Both the position numbers and the translations under genes were made by a program. Source: an uncultured Geobacteraceae bacterium (GTDB lineage: Bacteria; Desulfobacterota; Desulfuromonadia; Geobacterales; Pseudopelobacteraceae). From it: a DNA stretch of 64,000 nucleotides. The stretch spans positions 1 to 64,000 of the forward strand of contig CAIQWT010000044.1 of assembly GCA_903875605.1 (NCBI GenBank), in the 5' to 3' direction. This document shows, in pieces, positions 9,860-19,290 of the stretch. The notes under the pieces were generated by a model. That model was not told the origin of the DNA, did no database searches, and worked only from the letters and a program-made list of their open reading frames with translations. Each line of letters starts with the position of its first letter. Within the stretch, counting starts at the first letter, position 1.

Positions 9860-10450
9860 TTATGGAGACTTCAATTCTTCATTTTTGCTCTGTAGTTTTT
9901 TTACAAGCTTTTCATAACCGCTCGCGGTGATAATTTTGTTAAATTGGCTGCGATAGTTTGAGACAAGACTTACCCCCTCGATAACAACATCATATACCAT
10001 CCATTTGCCTTCATGTTTAAACAGGCGGTAATCGAGAGTAAACTCATCACGGGAAGCGGTGACGACCTTCGACTTTATCTCCGCAAACTCATCCTCAACA
10101 ATCTCCTTAATGTAGACTATTTTTTCATTATTATATGATTCGATCTTCCCGGCATACGAATTCTCTAGCAGGGTTGCAAAAAGCTCCGCGAACTGTTTTT
10201 TCTCTCCGGCTGTGCGTACATTCCAATGTTTTCCAAGCGAACGTTTTGCCATTTCAGAATAATCAAACATCACACTGATGGCCTTTTTAAGAGACTGGCG
10301 CCGTTTGACCTCATTTTTTTTCAGCTCTTTATCGGCCACAATACGCACGACTTCATCAACAGTTTTTTTAACCTCCTCTGTCGGGGTCGCCCAAGCAAGA
10401 GAAACAGAGAAAAGAGACGCAGTCAGTACCAGTATGATTCGTTTCAGCAT
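9860..10450 (-). CDS. mlaC: Periplasmic phospholipid-binding protein MlaC (Ttg2D-like)
   Basis: MlaC carries phospholipid across the periplasm between the outer membrane and the MlaFEDB inner-membrane complex. The 196-aa protein has a Sec signal (MLKRIILVLTASLFSVSLAWA, cleavage near residue 21) and a body matching the Tol_Tol_Ttg2 family: an N-terminal helical half with F-D-Y-S-E-M-A and S-L-G-K-H-W, then a mixed beta segment with Y-R-L-F and V-Y-D-V-V-I-E-G-V-S-L-V-S-N-Y-R. It is the last gene of mlaE-F-D-tolC-mlaC. No mlaB-type STAS gene or mlaA is seen in the window. Confidence 0.9.
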   Translation of the reverse strand: MLKRIILVLTASLFSVSLAWATPTEEVKKTVDEVVRIVADKELKKNEVKRRQSLKKAISVMFDYSEMAKRSLGKHWNVRTAGEKKQFAELFATLLENSYAGKIESYNNEKIVYIKEIVEDEFAEIKSKVVTASRDEFTLDYRLFKHEGKWMVYDVVIEGVSLVSNYRSQFNKIITASGYEKLVKKLQSKNEELKSP

Positions 10451-10465
10451 GAGACCTCCATAAAA

Positions 10466-11845
10466 TTACTTATCACTAATGCGCAACGGTTCGTTTGTGG
10501 CATAGTCAAGATTGGCAGCAGCAATTCGATAGTTGTAAATTGATTTAAAAAAGTCTGAGCGCATGGTGGAATAGGCCTGAAGCGCTTCGAAAATGTCTTT
10601 GGCCGGACCCATGCCAAAGTCAAAATTCGCTATGGCTGTGACCGCCCATTTTTTAGCATTCAAGTAAGCGCCACGCGTTGCTGCGGCACTGTTTCTGGCT
10701 TCAACCAGATCCAGATAATATTTCTTCACCTGCAGCGGAACGTTGATCTCAGCAAAATCACGGGTGCTGAGGAGGCGATTGTACTGAGCGCGTTCTCCGG
10801 CCACTTTAGAACCGGTAATGCCGAAATCCAGTTTCCAGCGTGCTCCGATAGCAACCCCGCCATTAAGATGTTTGAACGGGTCGCTGAAGTACGGATTTTG
10901 AATACGTTCACGCTCATCAGAATAGGCCCAGGAGAAAAGGCCGGCCATGAAAATATCGGGATAGTAATTAGCTTTGGCTGCTTCAACAAGGGCTGAGCGG
11001 GCCTTGAGCCCTTCGGCAATCTGAAGGAATTCAGGGCGACGGCTGCGGGCAGCAGCTATATAGGTTTCAAGAGGCGGTATTTCTACATCAACTATTACAA
11101 GGCGCTCGGTTCCGGTTTCCAGCGGTGCATCGGCAGGAAGGTTCAGCCGTGCTCGCAGAGCAGCGAGTGCGAGTGACTCCCCTTTTTTTGCTTCTTCAAG
11201 ATACTTTGTGGCCATTCCAGAAAAGGCGTCAAGCTTATAGAGGTCCATTTCGTCAACGGTATCCGACCCCTGATTGAGTAGCTTCTGGGCTTTTTCACGA
11301 GCCCTGATCAGAATCTCCTCAACTTCCAATACCAATTCTTTCATCTCACGGGCCAGGAGTAACCCGCTATAGTATTCGTGCACCTTAAGGACGATCTCGT
11401 TGGCCCGCTGCTGCTTGCGGGAACGATCCACCTCGATACCATGTGTCGCGGCCTTCATGTTTTCCGATATTTTTCCAAAGGTGTAAAGAGGTTGGATGAT
11501 TGTGGCATCGGCACTGGTAAACCAGGTAAGGGCATTGAAGCTGAAGGGTCTATCAGTTTTGATGCTTGGGTAAATATCAGAACGGTAGGCGATCGGCGCC
11601 GGTCCTACCAGTGTGGTGACATCCATCTGAGGAAAACGGTATGACTTGGCCTCGTCAAGTTTACTGTTAGCCAGTGCAATGTCACTATCGGCCTCGCCCA
11701 GTTCCGGGGCAGTTTTCAAAGCCATGCGGATACATTCTTCAAGCCCCATAACGGCTTGCGGTGCGGGGTTTTCGGCTGCGAGACTTACGCCGGTAGCAGC
11801 AATCAGCGCCCATGCGATCAAGCAGGTATAAAAAAAAGTTTTCAT
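10466..11845 (-). CDS. TolC-family outer-membrane channel protein
   Basis: A 459-aa protein with a Sec signal (about residues 1-24, ending V-S-L-A-A) and the two-fold repeated architecture of the outer membrane efflux (TolC/OEP) family: long coiled-coil helices rich in Ala/Leu/Glu separated by short strands. It should form a trimeric outer-membrane and periplasmic tunnel. Unusually, it lies between mlaD and mlaC (21 and 15 bases from each), rather than with the RND pump at 13958-18334, which lacks an outer-membrane gene. It may serve either system; its operon position favours a role in MCE-type lipid export or import. The closing segment is typical of the family, so the gene looks complete. 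Confidence 0.85.
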   Translation of the reverse strand: MKTFFYTCLIAWALIAATGVSLAAENPAPQAVMGLEECIRMALKTAPELGEADSDIALANSKLDEAKSYRFPQMDVTTLVGPAPIAYRSDIYPSIKTDRPFSFNALTWFTSADATIIQPLYTFGKISENMKAATHGIEVDRSRKQQRANEIVLKVHEYYSGLLLAREMKELVLEVEEILIRAREKAQKLLNQGSDTVDEMDLYKLDAFSGMATKYLEEAKKGESLALAALRARLNLPADAPLETGTERLVIVDVEIPPLETYIAAARSRRPEFLQIAEGLKARSALVEAAKANYYPDIFMAGLFSWAYSDERERIQNPYFSDPFKHLNGGVAIGARWKLDFGITGSKVAGERAQYNRLLSTRDFAEINVPLQVKKYYLDLVEARNSAAATRGAYLNAKKWAVTAIANFDFGMGPAKDIFEALQAYSTMRSDFFKSIYNYRIAAANLDYATNEPLRISDK

Positions 11846-11866
11846 CGGTATATTCCCCTGCGTAGT

Positions 11867-12319
11867 TTACTCTACTTTGCCGTGGATGAATTTGCTGACC
11901 AGCTCTTCGATGTCGATAGCCGACTCGGTTTCACGGATGGTATCATTATTCTTCAACATCTTTTCAGAACCGCCCGGCCTGAGTTTGATGAATTTATCGC
12001 CGATTATACCGCTCGTGCGTACAGAGGCGATAACGTCATCAGTTATCTTTACACCGGTCTTGATTTTAAGATATGCAAGTGCCCTATCACCACTTTTTGT
12101 ATCGAGGGCTATCCGGTCAACCTTGCCCACCTCAACACCGGCAACTTCTACCCGTGCTCCGGCTTTTAGTCCCGAAACCGAATCAAAACCGGCCTTAACG
12201 GAGTAAAAATCGCCACCGCCAATTTCCATTTTACCCAGTTTGATAGAGACATATCCCAGGCAGAGGATTCCGATCAGCATAAAGGAGCCGACCATCATTT
12301 CAAGTTTTACCATGTTCAT
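11867..12319 (-). CDS. mlaD: MCE-domain protein MlaD
   Basis: A 150-aa single-MCE protein: one N-terminal membrane helix (about residues 7-26) followed by the MCE barrel (about 38-115) with the F-x-x-V-x-G-L-x-x-G-A-x-V-x-x-x-G-V-x-V-G-x-V pattern. MlaD forms a hexameric ring on the permease MlaE and passes lipid to MlaC. Length is close to the E. coli protein (183) but with a shorter C-terminal tail. It sits between mlaF (22 bases upstream) and the TolC-like gene. Confidence 0.92.
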   Translation of the reverse strand: MNMVKLEMMVGSFMLIGILCLGYVSIKLGKMEIGGGDFYSVKAGFDSVSGLKAGARVEVAGVEVGKVDRIALDTKSGDRALAYLKIKTGVKITDDVIASVRTSGIIGDKFIKLRPGGSEKMLKNNDTIRETESAIDIEELVSKFIHGKVE

Positions 12320-12340
12320 ATTTCGTACCTCGTTATAAAT

Positions 12341-13087
12341 CTATACCATCTGAATCGGGCCGTCCAGGCTGCCGCTGATAAACTGGCGGATTGCAGGATC
12401 GGCAGAATTTATTATTTCATCCGGTGTGCCATGCTGCAGTATTTTACCTCTAAACAGCATGGCTACGTTTTGGGCCACATCAAAAATATCCGGTATTTCA
12501 TGCGATACGATCACTGCAGTAAAGCCGAACTTGGCGTGAGTCTCCTTAATAAGCTGATGAATAGCCCGCTTTATGATCGGATCAAGTCCTGTTGTCGGTT
12601 CATCGAACAAGATTATTTTCGGGTTAAGTACAACCGCCCGTGCCAGGCCGACCCGTTTTTTCATGCCGCCTGACAACTCATCCGGGAATTTGTTCTCAAT
12701 GTTTTTTAGACCCACATCTTCCAGAGCAGCAAGAACCCTGACACGGATCTCCTCTTTTGAAAAAGAGGTCTTTTCCTCTAACGGGAAGGCGACATTTTCA
12801 TAAACAGTCATTGAATCAAATAGGGCTACATTTTGGAACAACATGCCAAACTTTTCCCTGATCCGGTTAAGTTCAGAACGACGCAGATCAATAATGCTCT
12901 CGCCCTCAACTTCAACCGCACCACTGTCTGGCTGCAGCAGACCTATCAGGTGCTTTAACAGCACACTCTTGCCTTCACCGCTGGGGCCGATTATGGCAGT
13001 GATCTTGCCGGCAGGAATGTCAAGGTCAAGATCGTCGAGTACCTTCTGTGATCCGAAGGATTTATGTACATTTCTCAGCATAATCAT
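12341..13087 (-). CDS. mlaF: Lipid-transport ABC ATPase MlaF
   Basis: The ATPase of the Mla/MCE transporter, 248 aa. Visible: Walker A G-P-S-G-E-G-K-S (about residues 33-40), Q-loop near L-F-Q-N, signature L-S-G-G-M-K-K-R, Walker B I-I-L-F-D-E-P with D-loop G-L-D-P, and switch histidine in V-S-H-E. The start at 13087 gives MIMLRNVHKSFG and lies one base after the mlaE stop (TGATATG), a coupled junction; a longer in-frame reading to 13126 would overlap mlaE by 38 bases and has no family support. Confidence 0.94.
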   Translation of the reverse strand: MIMLRNVHKSFGSQKVLDDLDLDIPAGKITAIIGPSGEGKSVLLKHLIGLLQPDSGAVEVEGESIIDLRRSELNRIREKFGMLFQNVALFDSMTVYENVAFPLEEKTSFSKEEIRVRVLAALEDVGLKNIENKFPDELSGGMKKRVGLARAVVLNPKIILFDEPTTGLDPIIKRAIHQLIKETHAKFGFTAVIVSHEIPDIFDVAQNVAMLFRGKILQHGTPDEIINSADPAIRQFISGSLDGPIQMV

Positions 13088-13088
13088 A

Positions 13089-13850
13089 TCAGAGCAGTAC
13101 CGACGTGAGAAAATAGTCCCACACAAGAATAATGACGGAGGTCAGAACCACTGACTCGGTCGTGGCTTTGGATACACCCTCGGCACCATGTCCGGCATAA
13201 TACCCTTTGTAGCAGCCGATCCAGGCGATGATCACACCGAAGGAGAAGGACTTCAGGAAGCCGGAATAAACGTCACGCCAGACAACAGACTTTTCCATCT
13301 CATAAAAATAGGCTCCAGGGTTTACCCCCAGGAGTTTTACGCCTACCAACCATCCCCCATAGATGCCGATAACATCGAAGATGGCGCAAAGAAGAGGAAG
13401 AGATATCATAGCGGCAATAAACTTCGGCGTGACCAGATATTTGAACGGGTCAAGAGCCATGGTTTCCAGCGCGTCGATCTGTTCAGTGATGCGCATAATG
13501 CCGATTTCAGCCGTGATGGCGCTGCCGGCCCGACCTGTCACCATAAGTGCCGCCAGTACCGGTCCCAGTTCACGGATCAGAGAGAGTGCCACCGCTGTGC
13601 CCAGCATCCCCTCGGAACCGAACTTTGCCAGAGTGTAATACCCCTGCAGGCCAAGAACCATTCCGGTAAATCCTGCTGTCAATACGATTACGAACAGAGA
13701 TTTTGTGCCGATAAAGCGCAACTGTTTCAACACATGTACCAGACTGCCCGGACGACGGACAATCATGTAGAGAGAATAGAGTAGAAACCAGCCCACCCGT
13801 CCTAGGTCGCGCACTATTGTTATGGTTTTATGCCCAAGTGCCTGAACCAC
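13089..13850 (-). CDS. mlaE: MlaE-family lipid ABC transporter permease
   Basis: A 253-aa integral membrane permease with about five or six hydrophobic segments and the MlaE signature region: G-M-V-L-G-L-Q-G-Y near 65-73, then E-L-G-P-V-L-A-A-L-M-V-T-G-R-A-G-S-A and A-E-I-G-x-M near 95-120, followed by E-Q-I-D-A-L-E-x-M. It is the first gene of the operon; the 107 bases upstream (13851-13957) separate it from the RND pump gene that reads towards it, and must hold the promoter, though no clear hexamers stand out. Confidence 0.93.
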   Translation of the reverse strand: MVQALGHKTITIVRDLGRVGWFLLYSLYMIVRRPGSLVHVLKQLRFIGTKSLFVIVLTAGFTGMVLGLQGYYTLAKFGSEGMLGTAVALSLIRELGPVLAALMVTGRAGSAITAEIGIMRITEQIDALETMALDPFKYLVTPKFIAAMISLPLLCAIFDVIGIYGGWLVGVKLLGVNPGAYFYEMEKSVVWRDVYSGFLKSFSFGVIIAWIGCYKGYYAGHGAEGVSKATTESVVLTSVIILVWDYFLTSVLL

Positions 13851-13957
13851 GTGAATCCTTTGAATGCTGAAAATAGAGTAAAAATATACAGCAATGATCT
13901 GAAAAAGAAAAGTGTAACTTGATTAACATTTCCGTCCGGCGCGACTCGCAGGGAGGT

Positions 13958-16900
13958 TTAATCTGCCTCAACTCCGTTTGCCTCTAAGGTGGCTTTTGAG
14001 TTGTCAGATTCCTTTTGCTGCTTCCTGCTGAAAATCCGTGACACCAGCACAAAGAAAAATGGAATGAAGATCAAGTCGATGAAAGTGGCAGAGAGCAGAC
14101 CTCCGGTGACTGCTGTGCCGATGGCGTTCTGGGCAGCTGCCCCGGCTCCTCGTGTCAGGGCCAGTGGCAGTGTGCCAAAGAAAAACGCCAATGATGTCAT
14201 AATAACCGGACGGAGTCGGATTTTTACCGCAGACAGAGTCGCCTCGGTCAGTCCAAGCCCGTGTCTCATCTCTTCTTTAATGAACTGAATAATCAGAATC
14301 GCATTTTTGGTTGATAGTCCAATGGTTGTTAGAAGCCCGATCTGCAGATAGACATCGTTGGGTAGCACGCGTAGCTTAACAGCTGTAATTGCACCTACAA
14401 GTCCCAGCGGTATCATCAGCATGTTGACAAAAGGTATTGTCCAACTCTCGTACAGTGCCGCTACCGAGAGAAAAACAACCAACAGCGAGATGGCATAAAG
14501 CGCAGGGGCCTGGGCGCCGGCATTTTTTTCCTCGTACGAAAGGCCGGTCCATTCAAAACCGATACCGGTCGGCAGCTTGGCTGCCATCTTCTCCATCTCA
14601 GCCATAGCATCACCGGAACTTAAGCCCGGTGCTGCCTGCCCCATGATCTCCACCGACGGAATACCGTTATAACGTTCAAGCCGTGGTGAGCCATGCTGCC
14701 AGTGGGCAGTGGCAAAGGCCGAGAAAGGAACCATGTCGCCGGTGGCGTTACGAACCCGCCACGAATTAATATCCTCCGGCAGCATCCGGTACTGAGATGC
14801 CGCCTGGACAAAAACTTTCTTCACCCGCCCATTTTCGATAAAGTCGTTTACGTAGGAGCTGCCCCATGCGGTGGCAAGGATATTGTTGATATCAGCCTGG
14901 GAGACCCCCAGAGCACCGGCCCGCACATCATCAATATCAAGCTTGAACTGTGGGCTGTCATCCTGACCGTTGGGACGGACTGCAATCAGTTTCGGATTTT
15001 TAGCGGCCATTCCCAACAGCTGATTACGGGCCTCCATTAGCGCAGTGTGACCCAGACCTCCGCGATCCTGCAGCATGAAGTCAAAGCCGTTAGCCTGCCC
15101 CAATTCAACTACCGCTGGTGGTGAAAAGGCAAAAGCCAGACCGTCTTTGATACGCGAAAAAGCACCCATAGCACGACCTGCCACGGCAGGTGCTTTCAAG
15201 TCAGGGGTCTGGCGCAGCTTCCAGTCCTTCAGTCTGACAAAGGCAAGACCCATATTCTGCCCACGTCCGGCAAAGCTGAATCCGGCAACCGTGATTACCG
15301 AATCAACGGTTTTTTGTTCATGCTCCTTAAAGTGCTGCTCCACCTGTTCAATTACCTTCAGAGTTCGCTCCAGAGTGGCACCGGCAGGAAGCTGAATCTG
15401 GCAGACGATGAAACCCTGGTCCTCATCCGGCAGAAAGGCGGTAGGAAGACGGAGAAAGAGAAACACCATTCCGGCAACGATAGCGGCATAAACGACCAGA
15501 TAGCGCACCGGCTTGCTGAAAGAGCGACCGACAATCGATTGATATTCCCCTGCTCTACGGTTAAACCAGGCGTTGAACCAGTGGAAGAATCCCTTGAACC
15601 ACCCCGATTCACCTGCGGTATGGCCTTTTGACACCGGCTTGAGCAGGGTGGCACAGAGGGCCGGAGTCAGGGTCATGGCCAGCAGCACTGAGAGAACCAT
15701 GGCGGAAATGATGGTGATAGAAAACTGGCGGTAGATGACGCCGGTGGAACCACCAAAAAAGGCCATTGGAAGAAAGACTGCCGTCAGTACGGTGGCAATA
15801 CCCCAAAGAGCACTGGTGATCTGTCCCATAGACTTGATGGTGGCTTCTTTAGGTGGTAACCCCTCCTCGGACATGATTCGTTCCACGTTTTCTACAACTA
15901 CAATAGCATCGTCAACAAGAAGGCCGATGACAATGACCAGAGCGAACATAGTCAAGGTATTGATGGAAAAACCGCTGACCGACAAAACTCCAAAGGTGCC
16001 CAGCAGAACTACCGGCACTGCGATAGTCGGGATCAGGGTAGCCCGGATATTCTGCAAGAAGAGGAACATGATGACAAAGACCAGAAAAACTGCCACGAAA
16101 AGGGTTTTGACAACCTCTTCGATGGAGATCTTGACAAATGGTGTTGTGTCATATGGATAGACTACCTTCATGCTGGATGGGAAAAACTTAGACAGCTCCT
16201 CCATCTTTGTCTTGACCCTGTTAGCTGTCTCTAAAGCATTGGCTCCGGCTGCAAGCCGGATTGCCATGCCACCCACCGGCTTGCCTTTGTAGCGGGCCTC
16301 AACATCGTAATTTTCGGTGCCTATTTTACATTCAGCAACATTCTTTAGTTTAACAGTAGAGCCGTCACTGTTTGTTTTGAGGATAATGGCATCAAACTGC
16401 TCGGTACTTTGCAGCAAAGTACGGGCGGTAATAGTGGCGTTCAGCTGCTGTCCTGCAGCTGCAGGAGTACCACCGAACTGTCCTGCCGAAACCTGGGCGT
16501 TTTGTGCCTGAAGCGCGGCGATCACATCATTGGTTGTCAGATGGAAATTGTTCAGTTTGATCGGGTTCAGCCAGATACGCATGGCGTTCTGAGAACCGAA
16601 CATCTGTAACTCTCCGACCCCCTCAACCCGGCTGACTATATCCTGGATGTTGGATACGGCATAATCGGTCAAGGCATTACGATCCATGGAACTGTCTTCC
16701 GAAACAAGCCCTATTATGAGGAGGAAGTTCTTGGTGGATTTGACTACCTGAATCCCCTGTCGCTGAACTATCTGCGGGAGAAGCGGGGTGGCAAGCTGTA
16801 ATTTGTTCTGCACCTGAACTTGAGCGATATTAGGGTCAGTACCGGCCTTAAAGGTGAGATTGATGGCGATCGCTCCAGCAGAGTCACTGGTGGAGGACAT

Positions 16901-17131
16901 ATAAATCAGATTGTCAATCCCGTTCAGCTTCTGTTCCACAACCTGGGTCACGGTGTCCTGCACGGTCTGTGCAGAAGCTCCCGGATACATGGCATTGATT
17001 GTGATCTGCGGCGGTGCGATTGGAGGGTACTGGGAGACCGGCAGCGTTTTAATTGCCAAAAGGCCGGTCAGCATTATCATGATTGCTATCACCCAGGCAA
17101 AGATCGGGCGATTGATGAAATATTTAGGCAT
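13958..17131 (-). CDS. RND multidrug efflux transporter, HAE1 family (AcrB-like)
   Basis: A proton-driven inner-membrane pump of 1057 aa, full length for AcrB/MexB. It starts [14 protein letters not shown] (first membrane helix), has two large periplasmic loops and twelve predicted membrane helices in two halves. The proton-relay Asp pair is intact in [13 protein letters not shown] (about residues 400-412). The membrane-fusion gene lies 12 bases upstream and a TetR gene beyond that. No outer-membrane partner is in this operon; the TolC-family gene at 10466 is the closest candidate. Substrates are unknown, probably hydrophobic toxicants. Confidence 0.96.
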   Translation of the reverse strand: MPKYFINRPIFAWVIAIMIMLTGLLAIKTLPVSQYPPIAPPQITINAMYPGASAQTVQDTVTQVVEQKLNGIDNLIYMSSTSDSAGAIAINLTFKAGTDPNIAQVQVQNKLQLATPLLPQIVQRQGIQVVKSTKNFLLIIGLVSEDSSMDRNALTDYAVSNIQDIVSRVEGVGELQMFGSQNAMRIWLNPIKLNNFHLTTNDVIAALQAQNAQVSAGQFGGTPAAAGQQLNATITARTLLQSTEQFDAIILKTNSDGSTVKLKNVAECKIGTENYDVEARYKGKPVGGMAIRLAAGANALETANRVKTKMEELSKFFPSSMKVVYPYDTTPFVKISIEEVVKTLFVAVFLVFVIMFLFLQNIRATLIPTIAVPVVLLGTFGVLSVSGFSINTLTMFALVIVIGLLVDDAIVVVENVERIMSEEGLPPKEATIKSMGQITSALWGIATVLTAVFLPMAFFGGSTGVIYRQFSITIISAMVLSVLLAMTLTPALCATLLKPVSKGHTAGESGWFKGFFHWFNAWFNRRAGEYQSIVGRSFSKPVRYLVVYAAIVAGMVFLFLRLPTAFLPDEDQGFIVCQIQLPAGATLERTLKVIEQVEQHFKEHEQKTVDSVITVAGFSFAGRGQNMGLAFVRLKDWKLRQTPDLKAPAVAGRAMGAFSRIKDGLAFAFSPPAVVELGQANGFDFMLQDRGGLGHTALMEARNQLLGMAAKNPKLIAVRPNGQDDSPQFKLDIDDVRAGALGVSQADINNILATAWGSSYVNDFIENGRVKKVFVQAASQYRMLPEDINSWRVRNATGDMVPFSAFATAHWQHGSPRLERYNGIPSVEIMGQAAPGLSSGDAMAEMEKMAAKLPTGIGFEWTGLSYEEKNAGAQAPALYAISLLVVFLSVAALYESWTIPFVNMLMIPLGLVGAITAVKLRVLPNDVYLQIGLLTTIGLSTKNAILIIQFIKEEMRHGLGLTEATLSAVKIRLRPVIMTSLAFFFGTLPLALTRGAGAAAQNAIGTAVTGGLLSATFIDLIFIPFFFVLVSRIFSRKQQKESDNSKATLEANGVEAD

Positions 17132-17143
17132 GAAACGCCTCCT

Positions 17144-18334
17144 TTACTTTTTGGCAGCTGGCTGTGGAGTGGTCGTGGCAGGTAAGGCGCCAAACGGTAC
17201 GGCCTTGACAGCGGTACCTGGGCGGGCTTTCTGCAGCCCCTCCAGTATTATGCGATCTCCAGCTTTCAGGCCCTCACTTACCAGCCAGTTTTCGCCAATG
17301 GTCTGAACCACCTTAATAGGTCGCGGCTCTACCTTTTCTTCCGCTCCCACAACCATTACCATGGCTTCACCCTTGGGGTTGCGGGTGACGCCACGTTGAG
17401 GAACCAGTATTGCCTGCTCACGGATCCCTTCCTCAAGAATGGCGCGGACAAACATGCCTGGCAGCAAGGTCTGTTTCGGGTTAGGGAAAGTCGCTCGCAT
17501 GGTGATGGAGCCGGTGCTCTGCTCAACAGTAACCTCTGAGAAGTTCAGGATTCCCGTCAAAGGGTATAGTGAACCATCCTCCAGCACCAACTTGACCTGC
17601 GCCTGTGAAGCACCGCCGTTTTTTAGCATACCACTGGCCCGGTTCTGTTTTAATTTCAGTAATTCAGCGCTTGACTGAGTAACATCAACGTACATGGAAC
17701 CGAGTTGCTGGATAGTGGCTAAAGCTGCCGGCTGACTGGCGGTTACCAGTGCGCCGTCAGTTACAGCCGAACGCCCGATACGCCCTGAAATAGGGGCCGT
17801 CAACTTGGTATAAGCCAGATTGATTCTGGCTGTTTCTACAACCGCTCTAGCTGAAGCAACGTCGGCCTCGGCTTGCTTCAGGGCTGCCTGAGCATCGTCA
17901 TTATCCTGCTGACTGAGCGCATTAATCTTTACCAGTTCCTGATAACGCCCGGCTTTGAGACGCACCGAAAAAAGGTTGGCCTCAGCTTTTGCTTCAGCTG
18001 CCTTGGCACTGGCAAAGGCAGCCTGATAGGTCGCCGGATCAATCTGATAGAGAGCCTGCCCCGCTTTTACATCGGAACCTTCTGTGAACAACCGCTTTTG
18101 AATGATGCCGCCTACCTGGGGCCGTACTTCAGCCACCATAAAAGACGCTGTTTTTCCTGATAATTCGGTGGTAATTGCCATTCGCTGCGGCTGCACTGTT
18201 ACCACGCCGACTTCCGGCGGACCGGCTGGCGGCATTTGGGCCGCAGGCTTCTTCTTGTCGCAACCGCTGACTAGAATGCTGATGGCGAGTATTCCACAAC
18301 TGGCAAGTAATGTTGTTCTGTACGTGATTTGCAT
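17144..18334 (-). CDS. RND efflux periplasmic adaptor lipoprotein (AcrA-like)
   Basis: Adaptor joining the RND pump to an outer-membrane channel. From the ATG at 18334 the product is 396 aa with a lipoprotein signal: lipobox L-V-S-G-C with the acylated Cys near residue 25. Order: lipoyl half-motif and alpha hairpin (about 60-170, Ala/Glu-rich coiled coil), lipoyl second half with G-x-I-G-R-S, beta-barrel and membrane-proximal domain (200-380), then an Ala/Pro tail. A GTG two codons upstream (18340) is possible, but AGAGG sits 5 bases before the ATG. A TetR-type operator lies 22 bases upstream of the start. Confidence 0.94.
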   Translation of the reverse strand: MQITYRTTLLASCGILAISILVSGCDKKKPAAQMPPAGPPEVGVVTVQPQRMAITTELSGKTASFMVAEVRPQVGGIIQKRLFTEGSDVKAGQALYQIDPATYQAAFASAKAAEAKAEANLFSVRLKAGRYQELVKINALSQQDNDDAQAALKQAEADVASARAVVETARINLAYTKLTAPISGRIGRSAVTDGALVTASQPAALATIQQLGSMYVDVTQSSAELLKLKQNRASGMLKNGGASQAQVKLVLEDGSLYPLTGILNFSEVTVEQSTGSITMRATFPNPKQTLLPGMFVRAILEEGIREQAILVPQRGVTRNPKGEAMVMVVGAEEKVEPRPIKVVQTIGENWLVSEGLKAGDRIILEGLQKARPGTAVKAVPFGALPATTTPQPAAKK

Positions 18335-18356
18335 AGACACCTCTAAAAATATTTAC

Positions 18357-18372
18357 GAATGAATGTTCATTC
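18357..18372. promoter_or_regulatory. Palindromic operator in front of the RND pump operon
   Basis: GAATGAA-TG-TTCATTC: two 7-bp arms, perfectly inverted, around two central bases. Nearly the same 16-mer occurs at 19009-19024 in front of the tetR gene. Two copies, each next to a start in a TetR-pump locus, make this the probable binding site of the regulator encoded at 18409-18984. It lies in the 74-bp gap between the tetR stop and the adaptor start, so the pump genes probably have their own repressed promoter. Confidence 0.82.
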
Positions 18373-18408
18373 TTATTTGGTGGAAAAACAGCAGCAAGCT
18401 GAAATAGC

Positions 18409-18984
18409 TTACCTTTTGATGCCATCCCAGCAGGCATCAACGGTTCTGGCGATCATAGCGGAGTCCATGTTGACAAAGCCGAGGATATGATCTCGTGCCA
18501 CAGCCAGAATGGGACCAAAAGAGAGGGCAAACAGGATTACCAGTGGCAGATCTTTTATAACCTGCAGGGATACCCCGTGTTCAAAAAGTTCGCGGAAGAC
18601 ATTACATCCCTCCTTCTTCCCTAGTATCTTGTCCCGACGATGTTCCACACCGTAAGGGGAATTATGGAACTGTTCCAGGTAGCGGAAGTCCAGTGGATTC
18701 TCGATGAAAAAATGCATTAGCGATGTACCAAGGTGAAGAAATCTCTCCCTGACCGGCTTGTCGGCTGCGTACTCCTCCAGGATGCCGGGGAACATCCTCT
18801 CTTCGAGATCCTGGTAGAGTTCGGTTATTAGCACATCCTTGTTTTCAAAATAGCGGTAGATTGTCCCGGCACCGACATTTGCATGCTCGGCAATTGCCGC
18901 CATTGGGGCGCCATGAAAACCGTTTTCAGCAATAAGCTCCAATGCTGCACGAACTATTTCTGCCCGCTTGTCAGGTTTTGTCAT
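18409..18984 (-). CDS. TetR/AcrR-family repressor of the adjacent RND pump
   Basis: A 191-aa regulator. The N-terminal 50 residues hold the TetR helix-turn-helix (A-A-I-A-E-H-A-N-V-G-A-G-T-I-Y-R-Y-F-x-N-K), followed by an all-helical ligand and dimerisation domain of the TetR_C type. It is immediately upstream of the pump genes on the same strand. A perfect palindrome lies 25 bases upstream of its start and a near-identical one precedes the pump adaptor, so it probably represses itself and the pump until an inducer (a pump substrate) binds. Confidence 0.9.
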   Translation of the reverse strand: MTKPDKRAEIVRAALELIAENGFHGAPMAAIAEHANVGAGTIYRYFENKDVLITELYQDLEERMFPGILEEYAADKPVRERFLHLGTSLMHFFIENPLDFRYLEQFHNSPYGVEHRRDKILGKKEGCNVFRELFEHGVSLQVIKDLPLVILFALSFGPILAVARDHILGFVNMDSAMIARTVDACWDGIKR

Positions 18985-19290
18985 ACCAACAACCCCCTTA
19001 TATTGGAAGAATGAATATTCATTCCTATTAGCTCTGTTAGATTGATTGAGTCAAGTATTTTCTGTGAAATGACAATAAATGTTGTCACTCTGTCGAAGAA
19101 ATCAGGCACAACCTGTAAAGCATTAGAGGAATACTTTACAGGATCCTATTAAAGGAGACTTTAGAAGGGAACAAAAACTATCAAAGGATTACGAGTTTTC
19201 AGTAGGAAAATTTAAAATTCCTTTGTCAAAGCGCTTGTAGCGCGCCTTGATGCTACGGAATAACGCTGTGCAATATAAGTATCAAAAATT
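18985..19290. other. Intergenic region between tetR and the hybrid kinase
   Basis: About 300 bases without a gene. Apart from the tetR operator at 19009-19024, it holds one clear structure: CCTGTAAAG (19112-19120) and CTTTACAGG (19134-19142), a perfect 9-bp inverted repeat with a 13-base spacer. No T-run follows, so it is not a good terminator on either strand; a regulator site is possible. The region is AT-rich and no small ORF with a convincing ribosome site was seen. Confidence 0.6.
19009..19024. promoter_or_regulatory. Perfect 16-bp palindromic operator in front of tetR
   Basis: GAATGAATATTCATTC is a perfect palindrome, 25 bases upstream of the tetR start at 18984. It differs from the site at 18357-18372 only in the central bases. 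It is the expected autoregulatory operator of the TetR-type protein. Confidence 0.85.
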
